Below the pieces are notes generated by a model. It was not told the origin of the DNA. It made no database searches and worked only from the letters and a program-made list of their open reading frames with translations. From Gammaproteobacteria bacterium (GTDB lineage: Bacteria > Pseudomonadota > Gammaproteobacteria > Coxiellales > Coxiellaceae): DNA of 32,860 bases. Made by a program: the position numbers and the translations under genes. The number at the start of each line of letters is the position of its first letter. Positions within the stretch are counted from its first letter, which is position 1. This document shows positions 23,241-31,991 of this stretch, piece after piece. The stretch spans positions 1-32,860 of the forward strand of contig JAHFRQ010000020.1 in the NCBI GenBank assembly GCA_023266215.1. The letters are read 5' to 3'.

Positions 23241-24818
23241 ATGTCAGATAAAACAGATAAAATTTTTATTGAAGAAAACAAACGCTTTTCAGAACTGGCT
23301 ATATGGAAATCTCAAAAAGCCTATTATGATTCCAAAGGCATTGAAGCGTGGGCAGATGATGTGCCATTTTATATCACCAGCAATCCCTTTATCGGTAGAA
23401 GCTACGCAAAGTTGGCGCTGGCATTTATTCAAGATTGGATTTTACAAAATAAAGATGCAGACAAAAAGCCATTTTATATTTTAGAAATGGGCACGGGCAG
23501 CGGCCAATTTAGTTTTTATTTTTTGCGTTATTTAACAGAATTGCTGAATGATTTAAATTTACAGTCTATTCAAATAAAATACATCATGTCAGACGTGACT
23601 TCGAACTCCTTTGAATTTTGGGAAAAACATCCGGCTCTAAAGCCATTTTTAGATTCTGGCATATTAGATTTTGCGCTTTATGATTTATACAAAGACACTG
23701 AAATAAAATTAGTGCGTTCCCAAAAAGTAATTACTCAAAATTCCATTGAAAACCCGCTGATAGTAATTGGAAATTATATTTTTGATTCAATTGCAACCGA
23801 TGTATTTACCGTTGAAAATGGTGATTTGTTTGAAGCGCGTGTATCGCTTAATACTCAAAAAGATAATATTAAAAACAACAAACCAATTGATATTGAAAAA
23901 ATTATGATTGAGTATAACCAACAAGCTATTTCTAGTAATTATTATAATAACAATACATTAGATTCTATTTTATTTAATTACCAACAGTCATTAACAGACA
24001 CGCATTTTCAATTTCCGATTGCCGGATTAAATGCGTTAAAAAATCTGCAAAGTTTATGTAATCAAAAATTATTATTGCTAAGCTCAGATAAAGGCTATTC
24101 TCATTTAGGTGAATTGGATTTTTTAGATTATCCTGAACTAGATTTTCACGGCAGCTTTTCAGTGATGGTAAATTATCATGCTATTGCTGAATTTATGAAA
24201 CAATCAGGCGGCGAGTCTTGCGTGCAATCGTTTCGTGAAAATATTATTACGGGTGTGTTTGCCAGTGGATTTAATTTCTCAGCACTTTGCAATTTAAAAT
24301 TAACGATTAAAAATGAGCTTATGGGATTTAGCCCGACAGATTACTTTATGATTTATGAAAGTTACATTGAGCATTTTAAAAAAACAAAGCTGGATGTGAT
24401 GGCCTCTTACTTAAATTTATCAGCATGGGATCCGGGCTTGTTTGATCAACTAAGCGATCAATTAAGTGAGCTTGCTGAAAAAGGTGACTCTGAAATTGTC
24501 GCGTATTTATCCGAAAATATGCATAAAATCGCAGATAATTTTTATTATCTGCCTTCTTGTAATGATATTCTATTTGATATCGGCATTTTCTTTCAAAATA
24601 TTGGTAATTATCAAGAAGCAATGAAATACTATGATCAATCACTGGTATTTTTTGGTGAGAGTGACGTGGTCTCGTTTAACATGGGCGTGTGTTTATATAG
24701 CCTAGATCAATTTGATAAGGCGTTATTGCATATGCAAAATGCGTTACGATTAGAGCCATCTGCAGACGATACTAAAGGATGGATTAAAACCATCGAAAAA
24801 AAACTAATGCGTGCTTAG
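23241..24818 (+). CDS. SAM-dependent methyltransferase fused to TPR repeats
   Basis: This 525-residue soluble protein has an N-terminal methyltransferase-like domain. Motif I is ILEMGTGSGQFSFYFLRYL (about 79-97), preceded by DDVPFYITSNPFIGRSYAKL, which recalls MidA/NDUFAF7-type arginine methyltransferases. VIGNYIFDSIATDVF near 175-190 would be the motif IV region. The C-terminal 90 residues contain two TPR-like repeats (ILFDIGIFFQNIGNYQEAMK, then VVSFNMGVCLYSLDQFDKAL). The target is unknown; TPRs suggest a protein partner. It starts 6 bp after uvrC and may share its transcript. The exact methyltransferase subfamily is uncertain. Confidence 0.65.
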   Translation: MSDKTDKIFIEENKRFSELAIWKSQKAYYDSKGIEAWADDVPFYITSNPFIGRSYAKLALAFIQDWILQNKDADKKPFYILEMGTGSGQFSFYFLRYLTELLNDLNLQSIQIKYIMSDVTSNSFEFWEKHPALKPFLDSGILDFALYDLYKDTEIKLVRSQKVITQNSIENPLIVIGNYIFDSIATDVFTVENGDLFEARVSLNTQKDNIKNNKPIDIEKIMIEYNQQAISSNYYNNNTLDSILFNYQQSLTDTHFQFPIAGLNALKNLQSLCNQKLLLLSSDKGYSHLGELDFLDYPELDFHGSFSVMVNYHAIAEFMKQSGGESCVQSFRENIITGVFASGFNFSALCNLKLTIKNELMGFSPTDYFMIYESYIEHFKKTKLDVMASYLNLSAWDPGLFDQLSDQLSELAEKGDSEIVAYLSENMHKIADNFYYLPSCNDILFDIGIFFQNIGNYQEAMKYYDQSLVFFGESDVVSFNMGVCLYSLDQFDKALLHMQNALRLEPSADDTKGWIKTIEKKLMRA

Positions 24819-24846
24819 TAGCGCGTGCTTAAATTGAGAGTGACAT

Positions 24847-25596
24847 ATGTTTCATATAAAGCTAATCAGTATTATTTTGGTATTGCTCATTACGATTATC
24901 GCAGGCATATATCCGTTTATTAAAAAAATAAAAAATAATGAAGCGGCACAATTTCCGATTGGCGAGTCATTGGCAGCGGGTGTGTTTTTGGGTGCAGGCT
25001 TAATGCATATGCTGGGTGATGCGTCGCAGGATTTTTACAAATTACACTACTCTTATCCTTTTGCGTCATTGCTTACAGCTGTTATGTTTTTATTTTTATT
25101 ATGGTTAGAACACCTGGGTCGTGAAATTGTTGAAACGCGTGGCGAGACGAGTGGAGCGTTTGCGGTTTTGGCAACATTAATGTTATCTATCCATGCTTTT
25201 TTAATGGGCGCTGCATTAGGATTAAGCAGCACTTTCTCCGTTGCTGTTTTATTGTTATTTGCTATTTTGGCGCACAAATGGGCGGAGAGTTTTTCACTCT
25301 CTATTCAAATCAACAAAAGTAATTTTAGCCACCTGATTAATATTATTTTATTTTCAGCTTTTGCCTTAATGACACCGATTGGCGTTATTTGTGGCGCTGC
25401 TGCAACTGAAACATTGGGCAAAATGCCATTGTTGCAACCGATTTTTAGCTCGTTAGCGGCCGGTACTTTTTTATATTTAGGTACATTGCACGGATTGGAA
25501 AAAGCAACACTGATTAAACAGTGTTGCGACATGAAGCGATTTTATTTTGTTATTTTAGGTTTTGGTATTATGGCGGTTGTTGCGATTTGGACTTGA
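24847..25596 (+). CDS. ZIP-family divalent metal transporter
   Basis: This 249-residue protein has about eight membrane segments. The ZIP pattern is visible: AAGVFLGAGLMHMLGDA in segment 2, LSIHAFLMGAALGLSS in segment 4 and AILAHKWAESFSLSI in segment 5. Segments 4 and 5 hold the metal-binding His and Glu residues in ZIP proteins. The canonical H-x-x-x-E-G of segment 4 reads H-A-F-L-M-G, so one expected Glu is Met. Zinc or iron import is likely but not decided. It follows the methyltransferase gene by 28 bp. Its stop abuts the fumC stop with no spacer. Confidence 0.8.
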   Translation: MFHIKLISIILVLLITIIAGIYPFIKKIKNNEAAQFPIGESLAAGVFLGAGLMHMLGDASQDFYKLHYSYPFASLLTAVMFLFLLWLEHLGREIVETRGETSGAFAVLATLMLSIHAFLMGAALGLSSTFSVAVLLLFAILAHKWAESFSLSIQINKSNFSHLINIILFSAFALMTPIGVICGAAATETLGKMPLLQPIFSSLAAGTFLYLGTLHGLEKATLIKQCCDMKRFYFVILGFGIMAVVAIWT

Positions 25597-26970
25597 TTAC
25601 ACCATCTTTTTCGGATCAATTGCCCGATCAAATTCTTCACCTGTTAAATAACCTAGAGCTAAACATGCTTCACGCAATGATGAATTATCAGCATGCGCTT
25701 TTTTTGCTATTTTAGCCGCTTTGTCATATCCAATAACTGGATTTAATGCAGTGACTAACATTAAAGAATTATTTAGGTAATAATCAATTTGCTTTACATT
25801 GGGTTCAATGCCGATAACACAAAATTCTGTAAAAGAGCGACAAGCATCGGTTAATAAATAAATAGATTGAATGAAATTATAAATAATAACGGGCTTAAAA
25901 ACATTGAGTTCAAAATTACCTTGCGATGCCGCAACGCCGATGGTTGCATCATTACCCATGACTTGCACGCACACCATGGTCATTGCTTCGCATTGCGTGG
26001 GATTGACTTTGCCTGGCATGATTGACGAGCCGGGTTCATTTTCAGGAATGCTGATTTCGCCAATGCCGCAGCGAGGACCCGATGACATCCAGCGAATATC
26101 ATTCGCAATTTTCATTAAAGCTGCTGCCAGTGCTTTTAAAGCACCGCTGACCAAAACAATTTCACAGTGCGATGACAATGCTTCAAATTTATTTTTCGCC
26201 GAAACAAAATTAAATCCAGTAATACCTGAAATATAGTCTGCAGTTTTGTGAGCAAATTCTATTGATGAATTTAATCCTGTCCCAACAGCAGTACCGCCGA
26301 TCGCTAAATTCAATAGTAATTTTTTTAAAATATTGATTGCATTTAAACAAGTATCCAGTTGAGCGACATAACCTGAAAATTCTTGACCCAATGTTAATGG
26401 TACCGCATCTTGTAAATGCGTGCGGCCAATTTTAATAATACTATCGAACGCTTTTTGCTTTTCAAATAAGGCATCGCGCAAATGATTCACAGCGGGAATT
26501 AATTGATTTTCAATCATTTCGTAGCTAGCAATATGCATAGCAGTTGGAAAAGTATCATTCGATGATTGCGCCATATTGACATGATCATTGGGATGAACAG
26601 GATTTTTGCTGCCCATGACGCCGCCTGCCAATTCAATTGCGCGGTTGGATATTACCTCATTGGCATTCATGTTGGATTGGGTGCCGCTGCCTGTTTGCCA
26701 AATATTCAGCGGAAAATGTTGATCCAATTTTCCTGCAATAACTTCATCTGCTGCTTTGACAATATATTCACAAATTTCAGGAGGCAGATCTTTTAAATCG
26801 CGATTGGCCATCGCTGCTGCTTTTTTTAATATACCAAAAGCGCGAATCATTTCGGGCGGCATTTTTTCACGGCCAATGGCAAAATGGTGCATCGAGCGAG
26901 CGGTTTGTGCGCCACCATATAAATTTGCAGGAACTTCTATGTCACCAAAACTATCTTTTTCTGTTCTCAT
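25597..26970 (-). CDS. fumC: Class II fumarate hydratase
   Basis: FumC interconverts fumarate and malate in the TCA cycle and needs no iron-sulfur cluster. The 457-residue length is normal. The class II signature [17 protein letters not shown] is intact. Other conserved segments are [31 protein letters not shown] and [17 protein letters not shown]. Start ATG 26970 has AGGAG six bases upstream. It lies 31 bp downstream of tRNA-Arg in the same direction, so read-through from the tRNA promoter is possible. It converges on the ZIP gene. Confidence 0.96.
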   Translation of the reverse strand: MRTEKDSFGDIEVPANLYGGAQTARSMHHFAIGREKMPPEMIRAFGILKKAAAMANRDLKDLPPEICEYIVKAADEVIAGKLDQHFPLNIWQTGSGTQSNMNANEVISNRAIELAGGVMGSKNPVHPNDHVNMAQSSNDTFPTAMHIASYEMIENQLIPAVNHLRDALFEKQKAFDSIIKIGRTHLQDAVPLTLGQEFSGYVAQLDTCLNAINILKKLLLNLAIGGTAVGTGLNSSIEFAHKTADYISGITGFNFVSAKNKFEALSSHCEIVLVSGALKALAAALMKIANDIRWMSSGPRCGIGEISIPENEPGSSIMPGKVNPTQCEAMTMVCVQVMGNDATIGVAASQGNFELNVFKPVIIYNFIQSIYLLTDACRSFTEFCVIGIEPNVKQIDYYLNNSLMLVTALNPVIGYDKAAKIAKKAHADNSSLREACLALGYLTGEEFDRAIDPKKMV

Positions 26971-27001
26971 GTTGCTCTCCTGTTGTATTAGTTACATTAA
27001 T

Positions 27002-27077
27002 TGGTGTCCCGAAGCCGGCTTGAACGGCTGACCTGTCCCTTAGGAGGGGACTGCTCTATCCACTGAGCTATCGGGAC
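27002..27077 (-). tRNA. tRNA-Arg (anticodon CCU)
   Basis: On the minus strand the acceptor stem GTCCCGA (27077-27071) pairs with TCGGGAC (27012-27006), followed by discriminator A and encoded CCA. The D arm has TAGCTCAGTGGATAGAGCA, the anticodon loop reads CTCCTAA (CCU), and the T loop has GTTCAAG. It decodes the rare AGG codon. Confidence 0.95.
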
Positions 27078-27133
27078 TAAAATTTAGGTTATTATGCGAT
27101 CAATGCGCCAAAATTTCCAGTAAACAAGATGAT

Positions 27134-27688
27134 ATGTTAAGATTTCGCATGATTTTTAGCTCATACATCTTCCGCCGCCGCCATCACGCTGAATTAATCA
27201 ATCAGATTTTTCTGCCGGCAGTTAATAAAACAGTGGATATTCATTATCATGTGATTCGCGCAGCCAAAAAAGTGGTTTGCAAACACAAGGATGATAAATT
27301 AATTCTATATGGAAAAATAAATAAATTTTCAGATTGTGTTTCAGTCATTAAAGATAATTTAAAAAAACAAGCTTATGATTTATTACTTATTTTGCTCGAT
27401 CAAATATCACTTGAAACCAATTTAAAATACACTAAGCTCAGTGTGCGTGCTCAAAAAACAATGTGGGGTAGCTGCACTTCAAAGGGCAATATTCAGCTTA
27501 ATTATAAGATTTTATTTTTACAGCCCGAGCTTGCAAGATATATTTTAATTCATGAGCTTTGCCACACGGTGCATTTAAATCATTCTCGACATTTCTGGAA
27601 TTTAGTCGAACAGTTTTTGCCCGATTACAGAGCCCATGTAAAAACACTCAAAACACCTAACGACTTGATGCCATTCTGGATGAGATAA
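27134..27688 (+). CDS. YgjP-like metal-dependent hydrolase (DUF45)
   Basis: This 184-residue protein belongs to the YgjP/DUF45 zincin-like family. The key segments are RAQKTMWGSCTSKGNIQLNY, the zinc motif HELCH in ILIHELCHTVHLNHS, and RHFWNLVEQFLPDYR, which supplies the third ligand region. The N-terminus is shorter than in typical members of about 230 residues. Relatives have been proposed as proteases or nucleotide hydrolases; the substrate is unknown. The start is ATG 27134 or ATG 27149; neither has a strong Shine-Dalgarno. Confidence 0.82.
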   Translation: MLRFRMIFSSYIFRRRHHAELINQIFLPAVNKTVDIHYHVIRAAKKVVCKHKDDKLILYGKINKFSDCVSVIKDNLKKQAYDLLLILLDQISLETNLKYTKLSVRAQKTMWGSCTSKGNIQLNYKILFLQPELARYILIHELCHTVHLNHSRHFWNLVEQFLPDYRAHVKTLKTPNDLMPFWMR

Positions 27689-27763
27689 AGTATCAAATAA
27701 CCTAGCATTTCCGCCAAAATCAATGGATAATGAAAAAAATTAACAGAGAGATCAAGCTAAATC

Positions 27764-29971
27764 GTGACTAAAAAATATTCTAACAAACCAGCCCCAAAAC
27801 CGTCTCAGAAATTTCCCAAAAAAGACCCGCATTTAAAACGTGAGGCAGCGTTATATGCCAATCCTATTCCGAGCCGAGAATATATTCTGGCTTATCTGAA
27901 AAAGATTAAAAAACCCGCTAATTTTAAACAATTAATGAATGCGTTGGGGTTAAAAAAACCTGATGAAAAAGAAGGCTTGGACAGACGTTTAAAGGCGATG
28001 CTGCGCGATGGCCAGCTGGTTTTAAACCGCAATGATTGCTTTGGATTGATTGACCAGATGTCATTGATCGCGGGCCGTGTTCAAGGTCATCGCGATGGTT
28101 TCGGGTGGTTTATACCAGATGTCGGCAAGCCTGATATTTTTCTCCATGCAAGGCAAATGCACCAGGTTTTTGATGGCGATCGTGTTTTGGTGCGCGTTAT
28201 TTCAAAGGATAAAAAGCGACCCGAGGGCGCTATTGTTGAAGTGTTGGAGCGTAACACGCAACAAATCGTCGGAAAGCTTCTCGAAGAGAAGGGTGTGTTT
28301 TTTGTTGATCCCGATAGCAAATCTATTGTTCAAGATATTATTATTCCACGAGACTGTGTGGGCAAGGCCAAACCCGGTCAATTCGTTGTTGCGAATATCA
28401 CCGTGCAGCCTTCCATGCGACGTCAAGCGCAAGGTGAGATCATCGAAGTATTGGGTGATCAATTAACACCTGGCATGGAGGTAGAATTAGCTATCCGTGC
28501 GCATGAGCTGCCTTTTCGTTTTTCACCGGATGTGTTATCAGAAATAAAAAATTTACCGGATGCTGTTTCGAAAGATGATTTAAAAGAGGCCTTAAAAGAA
28601 CGAAAAGATTTGCGCGATCTGCCTTTTGTCACTATTGATGGCGAAGATGCCAGAGATTTTGATGACGCGGTTTTTTGCGAGCCGCTTGAAAAAAATAAAT
28701 GGCGTGTTTTAGTTGCGATCGCCGATGTTGCGCATTATGTTAAGCCAGATACTGCGTTAGATACTGAGGCGCAATTACGCGGAAATTCTGTTTATTTTCC
28801 TTCGCGCGTGATTCCGATGCTCCCTGAAAAATTATCAAACGAATTATGTTCTTTAAAGGCAGACTGTGAACGTTTAACCATGGTGTGCGAAATGATACTA
28901 GATGCCAACGGTAATATGTTGGAATATCATTTTGATAACGCGGTTATTTTTTCAAAAGCAAGATTGACGTACACACAAGTGGCTGCTGAGCTCAATGGTG
29001 AAAACACGATTGATTTAGGCTTAAAAAAATCCATTCAGAATTTACATGAATTATTTAAAGTGTTATTTAAACAAAGACAATTGCGTGGCGCAATTGATTT
29101 TGAAACGGTTGAAACGCAAATTTTATTTGATCAAGACGGGAAAATAGATCGCATTGTGCAAAGACATCGTAATGTCGCACATCGCATTATTGAAGAAATG
29201 ATGTTATTGGCCAATCAAACCACAGCCCATTTTTTAGAAAAATCAGCGCTTCCGACTATTTATCGTGTGCATGATTTGCCTGATGATGCCAAATTATTTG
29301 CGCTGCGAGATTTTTTAAATGCCTTTGGGTTAAAGTTAACGGGCGGTGATAAACCGACGGCGTTAGATTACGGAAAATTATTAGAAAAAGTAGCCGGCAG
29401 ACCGGATGCGCATTTAATTCAAACCGTCATGCTGCGTTCAATGCGACAAGCTATTTATACCGTGGAAAATCGCGGACATTTTGGATTATCGTACGAAGGC
29501 TACTGTCATTTTACTTCGCCTATTCGCCGATATCCTGATTTATTAATTCATCGCGCATTAAAACACGCTATTGCAAAACGCAAAGCATCGAAATTTATGT
29601 ACGATTTAGAGAAAATGGAAAGTATAGCCGAGCATTGTTCGCAAACAGAGCGTCGCGCTGATAAAGCAACGCGTGATGCCACCGATTGGCTAAAATGCGA
29701 TTATATGCAAGATAAAGTCGGCGAAACATTTGATGGCATTATTTCTGATGTGACAGGCTTTGGTATTTTTGTTGAATTAAAAGAAATTTATGTTCAAGGT
29801 TTATTACACGTGACCGCATTACAAAACGATTATTATCAATATGATCCAGCGCATCATTTAATGCGCGGCAAAGCGAGCAACAAAACGTACCGATTGGGTG
29901 ATTCAATTCGCGTGACAGTCGCGCGTGTTAATTTAGATGATCGACAAATTGATTTTGTATTGGATAAATAA
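27764..29971 (+). CDS. rnr: Ribonuclease R
   Basis: RNase R degrades structured RNA from the 3' end. The 735-residue protein has a basic N-terminal extension, an HTH domain (about 35-90), two cold-shock domains (about 105-245), the RNB catalytic domain with GEDARDFDDAVF (292-303) holding the metal-binding Asp residues, and an S1 domain (about 645-733, DVTGFGIFVELKEIYVQGLL). It ends right after S1 and lacks the long Lys-rich tail of E. coli RNase R. The start is GTG 27764 with a weak GAGAG upstream. A dispersed hairpin repeat follows. Confidence 0.94.
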   Translation: MTKKYSNKPAPKPSQKFPKKDPHLKREAALYANPIPSREYILAYLKKIKKPANFKQLMNALGLKKPDEKEGLDRRLKAMLRDGQLVLNRNDCFGLIDQMSLIAGRVQGHRDGFGWFIPDVGKPDIFLHARQMHQVFDGDRVLVRVISKDKKRPEGAIVEVLERNTQQIVGKLLEEKGVFFVDPDSKSIVQDIIIPRDCVGKAKPGQFVVANITVQPSMRRQAQGEIIEVLGDQLTPGMEVELAIRAHELPFRFSPDVLSEIKNLPDAVSKDDLKEALKERKDLRDLPFVTIDGEDARDFDDAVFCEPLEKNKWRVLVAIADVAHYVKPDTALDTEAQLRGNSVYFPSRVIPMLPEKLSNELCSLKADCERLTMVCEMILDANGNMLEYHFDNAVIFSKARLTYTQVAAELNGENTIDLGLKKSIQNLHELFKVLFKQRQLRGAIDFETVETQILFDQDGKIDRIVQRHRNVAHRIIEEMMLLANQTTAHFLEKSALPTIYRVHDLPDDAKLFALRDFLNAFGLKLTGGDKPTALDYGKLLEKVAGRPDAHLIQTVMLRSMRQAIYTVENRGHFGLSYEGYCHFTSPIRRYPDLLIHRALKHAIAKRKASKFMYDLEKMESIAEHCSQTERRADKATRDATDWLKCDYMQDKVGETFDGIISDVTGFGIFVELKEIYVQGLLHVTALQNDYYQYDPAHHLMRGKASNKTYRLGDSIRVTVARVNLDDRQIDFVLDK

Positions 29972-29991
29972 ACTTTTTGCGCAGAAAAATT

Positions 29992-30030
29992 CCCTCTCCC
30001 GTAATCAGGAGAGGGCTAGGGTGAGGGTCT
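29992..30030 (+). repeat. Dispersed hairpin repeat, copy 2 (between rnr and the small secreted protein)
   Basis: CCCTCTCC (29992-29999) pairs with GGAGAGGG (30008-30015), then CTAGGGTGAGGGTCT follows. The right part matches copy 1 (14362-14400) in all but one base; the loop differs (GTAATCA region). It ends three bases before ATG 30034, so its GAGGG sits at Shine-Dalgarno distance. Confidence 0.85.
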
Positions 30031-30033
30031 TCT

Positions 30034-30456
30034 ATGAAAAAATTAAATATATTATTAACACTTGCAATTTTATTTCTATCCGCAACCAGCTTTGCCAATT
30101 CTACCGTGCCTTGCATGCAATTTTTAAAAGCAACGCCGTATGCGTACGTTGCTGATAATAATAGTGGCGAAACCTTTTTGGTGGTGCGACATTTTTTCCC
30201 GACTTATACCGCTGAAAATTATCTTTTTCCCAATGGCAAAACGGCTTTTGGACAATCCAATATCGTTCCTAATCAAACTATTTGCGCATCGATGGCCCTT
30301 AAAAATAATAAAATGATCCAGTACGCAACGTACAACATCTATAAAAAAACAGCAGGCTATGTTGTCAAAGTTGTTTATATTAATCATCAAAAACAAACCC
30401 TTCGCGTTTATCCCATTTCGCAGCAGCAATTGATTTTGTCGCTGAAAGCGGGTTGA
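30034..30456 (+). CDS. Small secreted protein of unknown function
   Basis: This 140-residue protein begins with a clear signal peptide (MKKLNILLTLAILFLSATSF, cleaved after FA). The mature part of about 119 residues is beta-rich, with two cysteines (TVPCMQFL and NQTICASM) that could form a disulfide. No catalytic motif is recognised. The ribosome-binding site appears to come from the dispersed repeat just upstream. The next promoter begins inside its last codons. It is probably periplasmic or exported. Confidence 0.7.
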   Translation: MKKLNILLTLAILFLSATSFANSTVPCMQFLKATPYAYVADNNSGETFLVVRHFFPTYTAENYLFPNGKTAFGQSNIVPNQTICASMALKNNKMIQYATYNIYKKTAGYVVKVVYINHQKQTLRVYPISQQQLILSLKAG

Positions 30457-30481
30457 CATTTCGTGATTTTCAAGTAAAAAT
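30453..30481 (+). promoter_or_regulatory. Promoter upstream of the small ORF and MFS gene
   Basis: A perfect TTGACA (30453-30458), overlapping the stop of the secreted-protein gene, is followed after 16-17 bp by TAAAAAT (30475-30481) as a weak -10. The predicted start of transcription is about 30488, giving a leader of about 170 bases before the MFS ATG. Confidence 0.5.
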
Positions 30482-30487
30482 GCGCTT

Positions 30488-30598
30488 ATGAATAAAGACG
30501 CACAACAAGCTATCAATCACTTATCGAATCTATCGAGCAGTATGCTTGTCTGCCTTTTAGTCGTCTCTCGCGTCGTTAACGTGATGTGCCTGTCCTAG
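30488..30598 (+). CDS. Possible 36-codon Val/Leu-rich leader peptide
   Basis: ATG 30488 opens a 36-codon frame ending in TAG 30596-30598. The first half is polar (MNKDAQQAINHLSNLSSS). The second half is Val/Leu-rich (MLVCLLVVSRVVNVMCLS): ten of its last 18 residues are Val or Leu. The stop codon lies inside the left arm of a hairpin (30588-30615), 59 bp before the MFS gene. There is no clear Shine-Dalgarno; the predicted transcript could start at the ATG. It resembles leader peptides of amino-acid operons in composition and position, but it may be chance. Coding status is unproven. Confidence 0.35.
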   Translation: MNKDAQQAINHLSNLSSSMLVCLLVVSRVVNVMCLS

Positions 30599-30615
30599 TT
30601 TTTTCTAGGCCAGGC
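30588..30615 (+). other. Hairpin in the MFS 5' leader
   Basis: GCCTGTCCTAG (30588-30598) pairs with CTAGGCCAGGC (30605-30615) with one T-C mismatch; the loop is TTTTTT. It is followed by AAAAAG, so it is not a standard intrinsic terminator on this strand. Its left arm contains the stop codon of the small ORF, so ribosome position would affect folding. Confidence 0.6.
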
Positions 30616-30657
30616 AAAAAGTTTACGGTAACAAAATAAATTAACGAGAGAATCATC

Positions 30658-31962
30658 ATGAATACCAATACTTTAGAAACACAGTCAACAGAAAATACTT
30701 CAGAAAATATATCAGAAAAAACCTCGTATTACGCTTGGATTATCATTGGCTTTTGCGCCTTATTTTTATTTTATAAATATGTTCTACAGGTGTCACCGAG
30801 CGTCATGACGCACGATTTAATGCGAGCGTTTAATTTAAATGGCGCAGGTTTGGGTAATTTGGCAGCCATGTATTTTTATGCTTATTTGATTACACAGCTA
30901 TTTGCAGGACCCTTGTTAGACCGCTTTAGTCCCAAATATTTAACAGCCACAGCTGTTTTGATTTGCGCGCTCGGCGCATTTTTATTTGCACATACGCATG
31001 TTTTATATATTGCCGATATTGCGCGTGCTTTAATTGGCGCGGGAACTGCTTTTGCAACGGTGAGCTACATGAAAATGTCTTCACTGTGGTTTCGATCTAA
31101 CCAAGTCCCACTAATCGACGGGCTTTTAGCCACAGCCGGCATGACAGGAGCTTTGTGCGGACAAGTACCTTTAACATTATTGGTTGCGCATGATGGATGG
31201 CGCGCTTGCTTAAACGACTGCGGAATATTTGGATTAATACTGGCGCTTTTATTTTTAGTATTTGCAAAAGAGAAAAAATCAGACAATAAACTCGACAATA
31301 CTGAAAAAAAATCAACAAATTTTTCTTTAATGGGTTTGTTTTTATTAATGAAAAATAAAAAAAATTGGCTGCTGACTTTTTATAGCGGTTTGGCTTTTAC
31401 GCCGCTCGCGGTTTTAGGTGGTTTGTGGGGCAATCCGTTTTTTGAAGAAGCGCATCACTTAAATTCAAGCCAAGCGGCTACGTTTACATCCTGTATTTTT
31501 TTAGGTTTTGCGATCGGCGGGCCTTTATTTGGGTTTTTGTCGAATTATTGTGGCGATAAAATTAAGTCGATGATGATGGGAACTGCTTTGGCATTACTAT
31601 CATTAGTGTTTGCGATTTATATGAATAATTTGCCACTCTGGATTTTTGGTGCCTTGCTATTTTTATTTGGGTTGGGGACGGGCGCATTTATGTCTTGCTT
31701 TGCGGTTGGAAAAGAATTAAATTCAATTGCGCTTGCGGCAACCGTTGTGGCTTTAATTAATACAGGCGACGGATTATTTGGTTCTTTTACAGAGCCTTTG
31801 ATCGGAAAGTTTTTGGATATGGCTTGGAGTGGAAAAATAATCAATCATGCACATTATTTTTCGCTGCAGGATTTTCATTATGCTTTTATGATTCTGCCTA
31901 TGTATTTAATTGCTGCGTTGTGTTGTTTATTTGCGCTTTTGCGTAATAATAAAATTACTTAA
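30658..31962 (+). CDS. MFS transporter, Pht-like subfamily of Legionellales
   Basis: This 434-residue protein has 12 membrane segments and a central loop at about 200-225 rich in Lys, Asp and Ser. The first segments, FLFYKYVLQVSPSVMTHDLM, then LGNLAAMYFYAYLITQLFAG and LLDRFSPKYLTA, resemble MFS proteins abundant in Legionella and Coxiella, including the Pht amino-acid importers. Motif A (GPLLDRF) follows segment 2. The substrate is not determined by sequence; amino acids are plausible from the subfamily and from the Val/Leu-rich small ORF upstream. The polar N-terminus is rich in Ser and Thr. A GAGAG ribosome-binding site precedes ATG 30658. Confidence 0.82.
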   Translation: MNTNTLETQSTENTSENISEKTSYYAWIIIGFCALFLFYKYVLQVSPSVMTHDLMRAFNLNGAGLGNLAAMYFYAYLITQLFAGPLLDRFSPKYLTATAVLICALGAFLFAHTHVLYIADIARALIGAGTAFATVSYMKMSSLWFRSNQVPLIDGLLATAGMTGALCGQVPLTLLVAHDGWRACLNDCGIFGLILALLFLVFAKEKKSDNKLDNTEKKSTNFSLMGLFLLMKNKKNWLLTFYSGLAFTPLAVLGGLWGNPFFEEAHHLNSSQAATFTSCIFLGFAIGGPLFGFLSNYCGDKIKSMMMGTALALLSLVFAIYMNNLPLWIFGALLFLFGLGTGAFMSCFAVGKELNSIALAATVVALINTGDGLFGSFTEPLIGKFLDMAWSGKIINHAHYFSLQDFHYAFMILPMYLIAALCCLFALLRNNKIT

Positions 31963-31991
31963 CTTTACTTAATAAAAAATGGAGAAATACT

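Noticed and set aside
25504-25527. Perfect 9-bp inverted repeat (GCAACACTG ... CAGTGTTGC) taken as a terminator
   Set aside because: It lies inside the ZIP coding region about 70 bases before the stop and has no following U run.
30480-30491. Three-codon minigene (ATG CGC TTA TGA) overlapping the small ORF start
   Set aside because: Too short to distinguish from chance, with no ribosome-binding site; mentioned only because of the ATGA overlap.
30588-30615. Hairpin read as an intrinsic terminator
   Set aside because: The six T residues are in the loop and the stem is followed by A residues on this strand, so the rho-independent pattern is not met.
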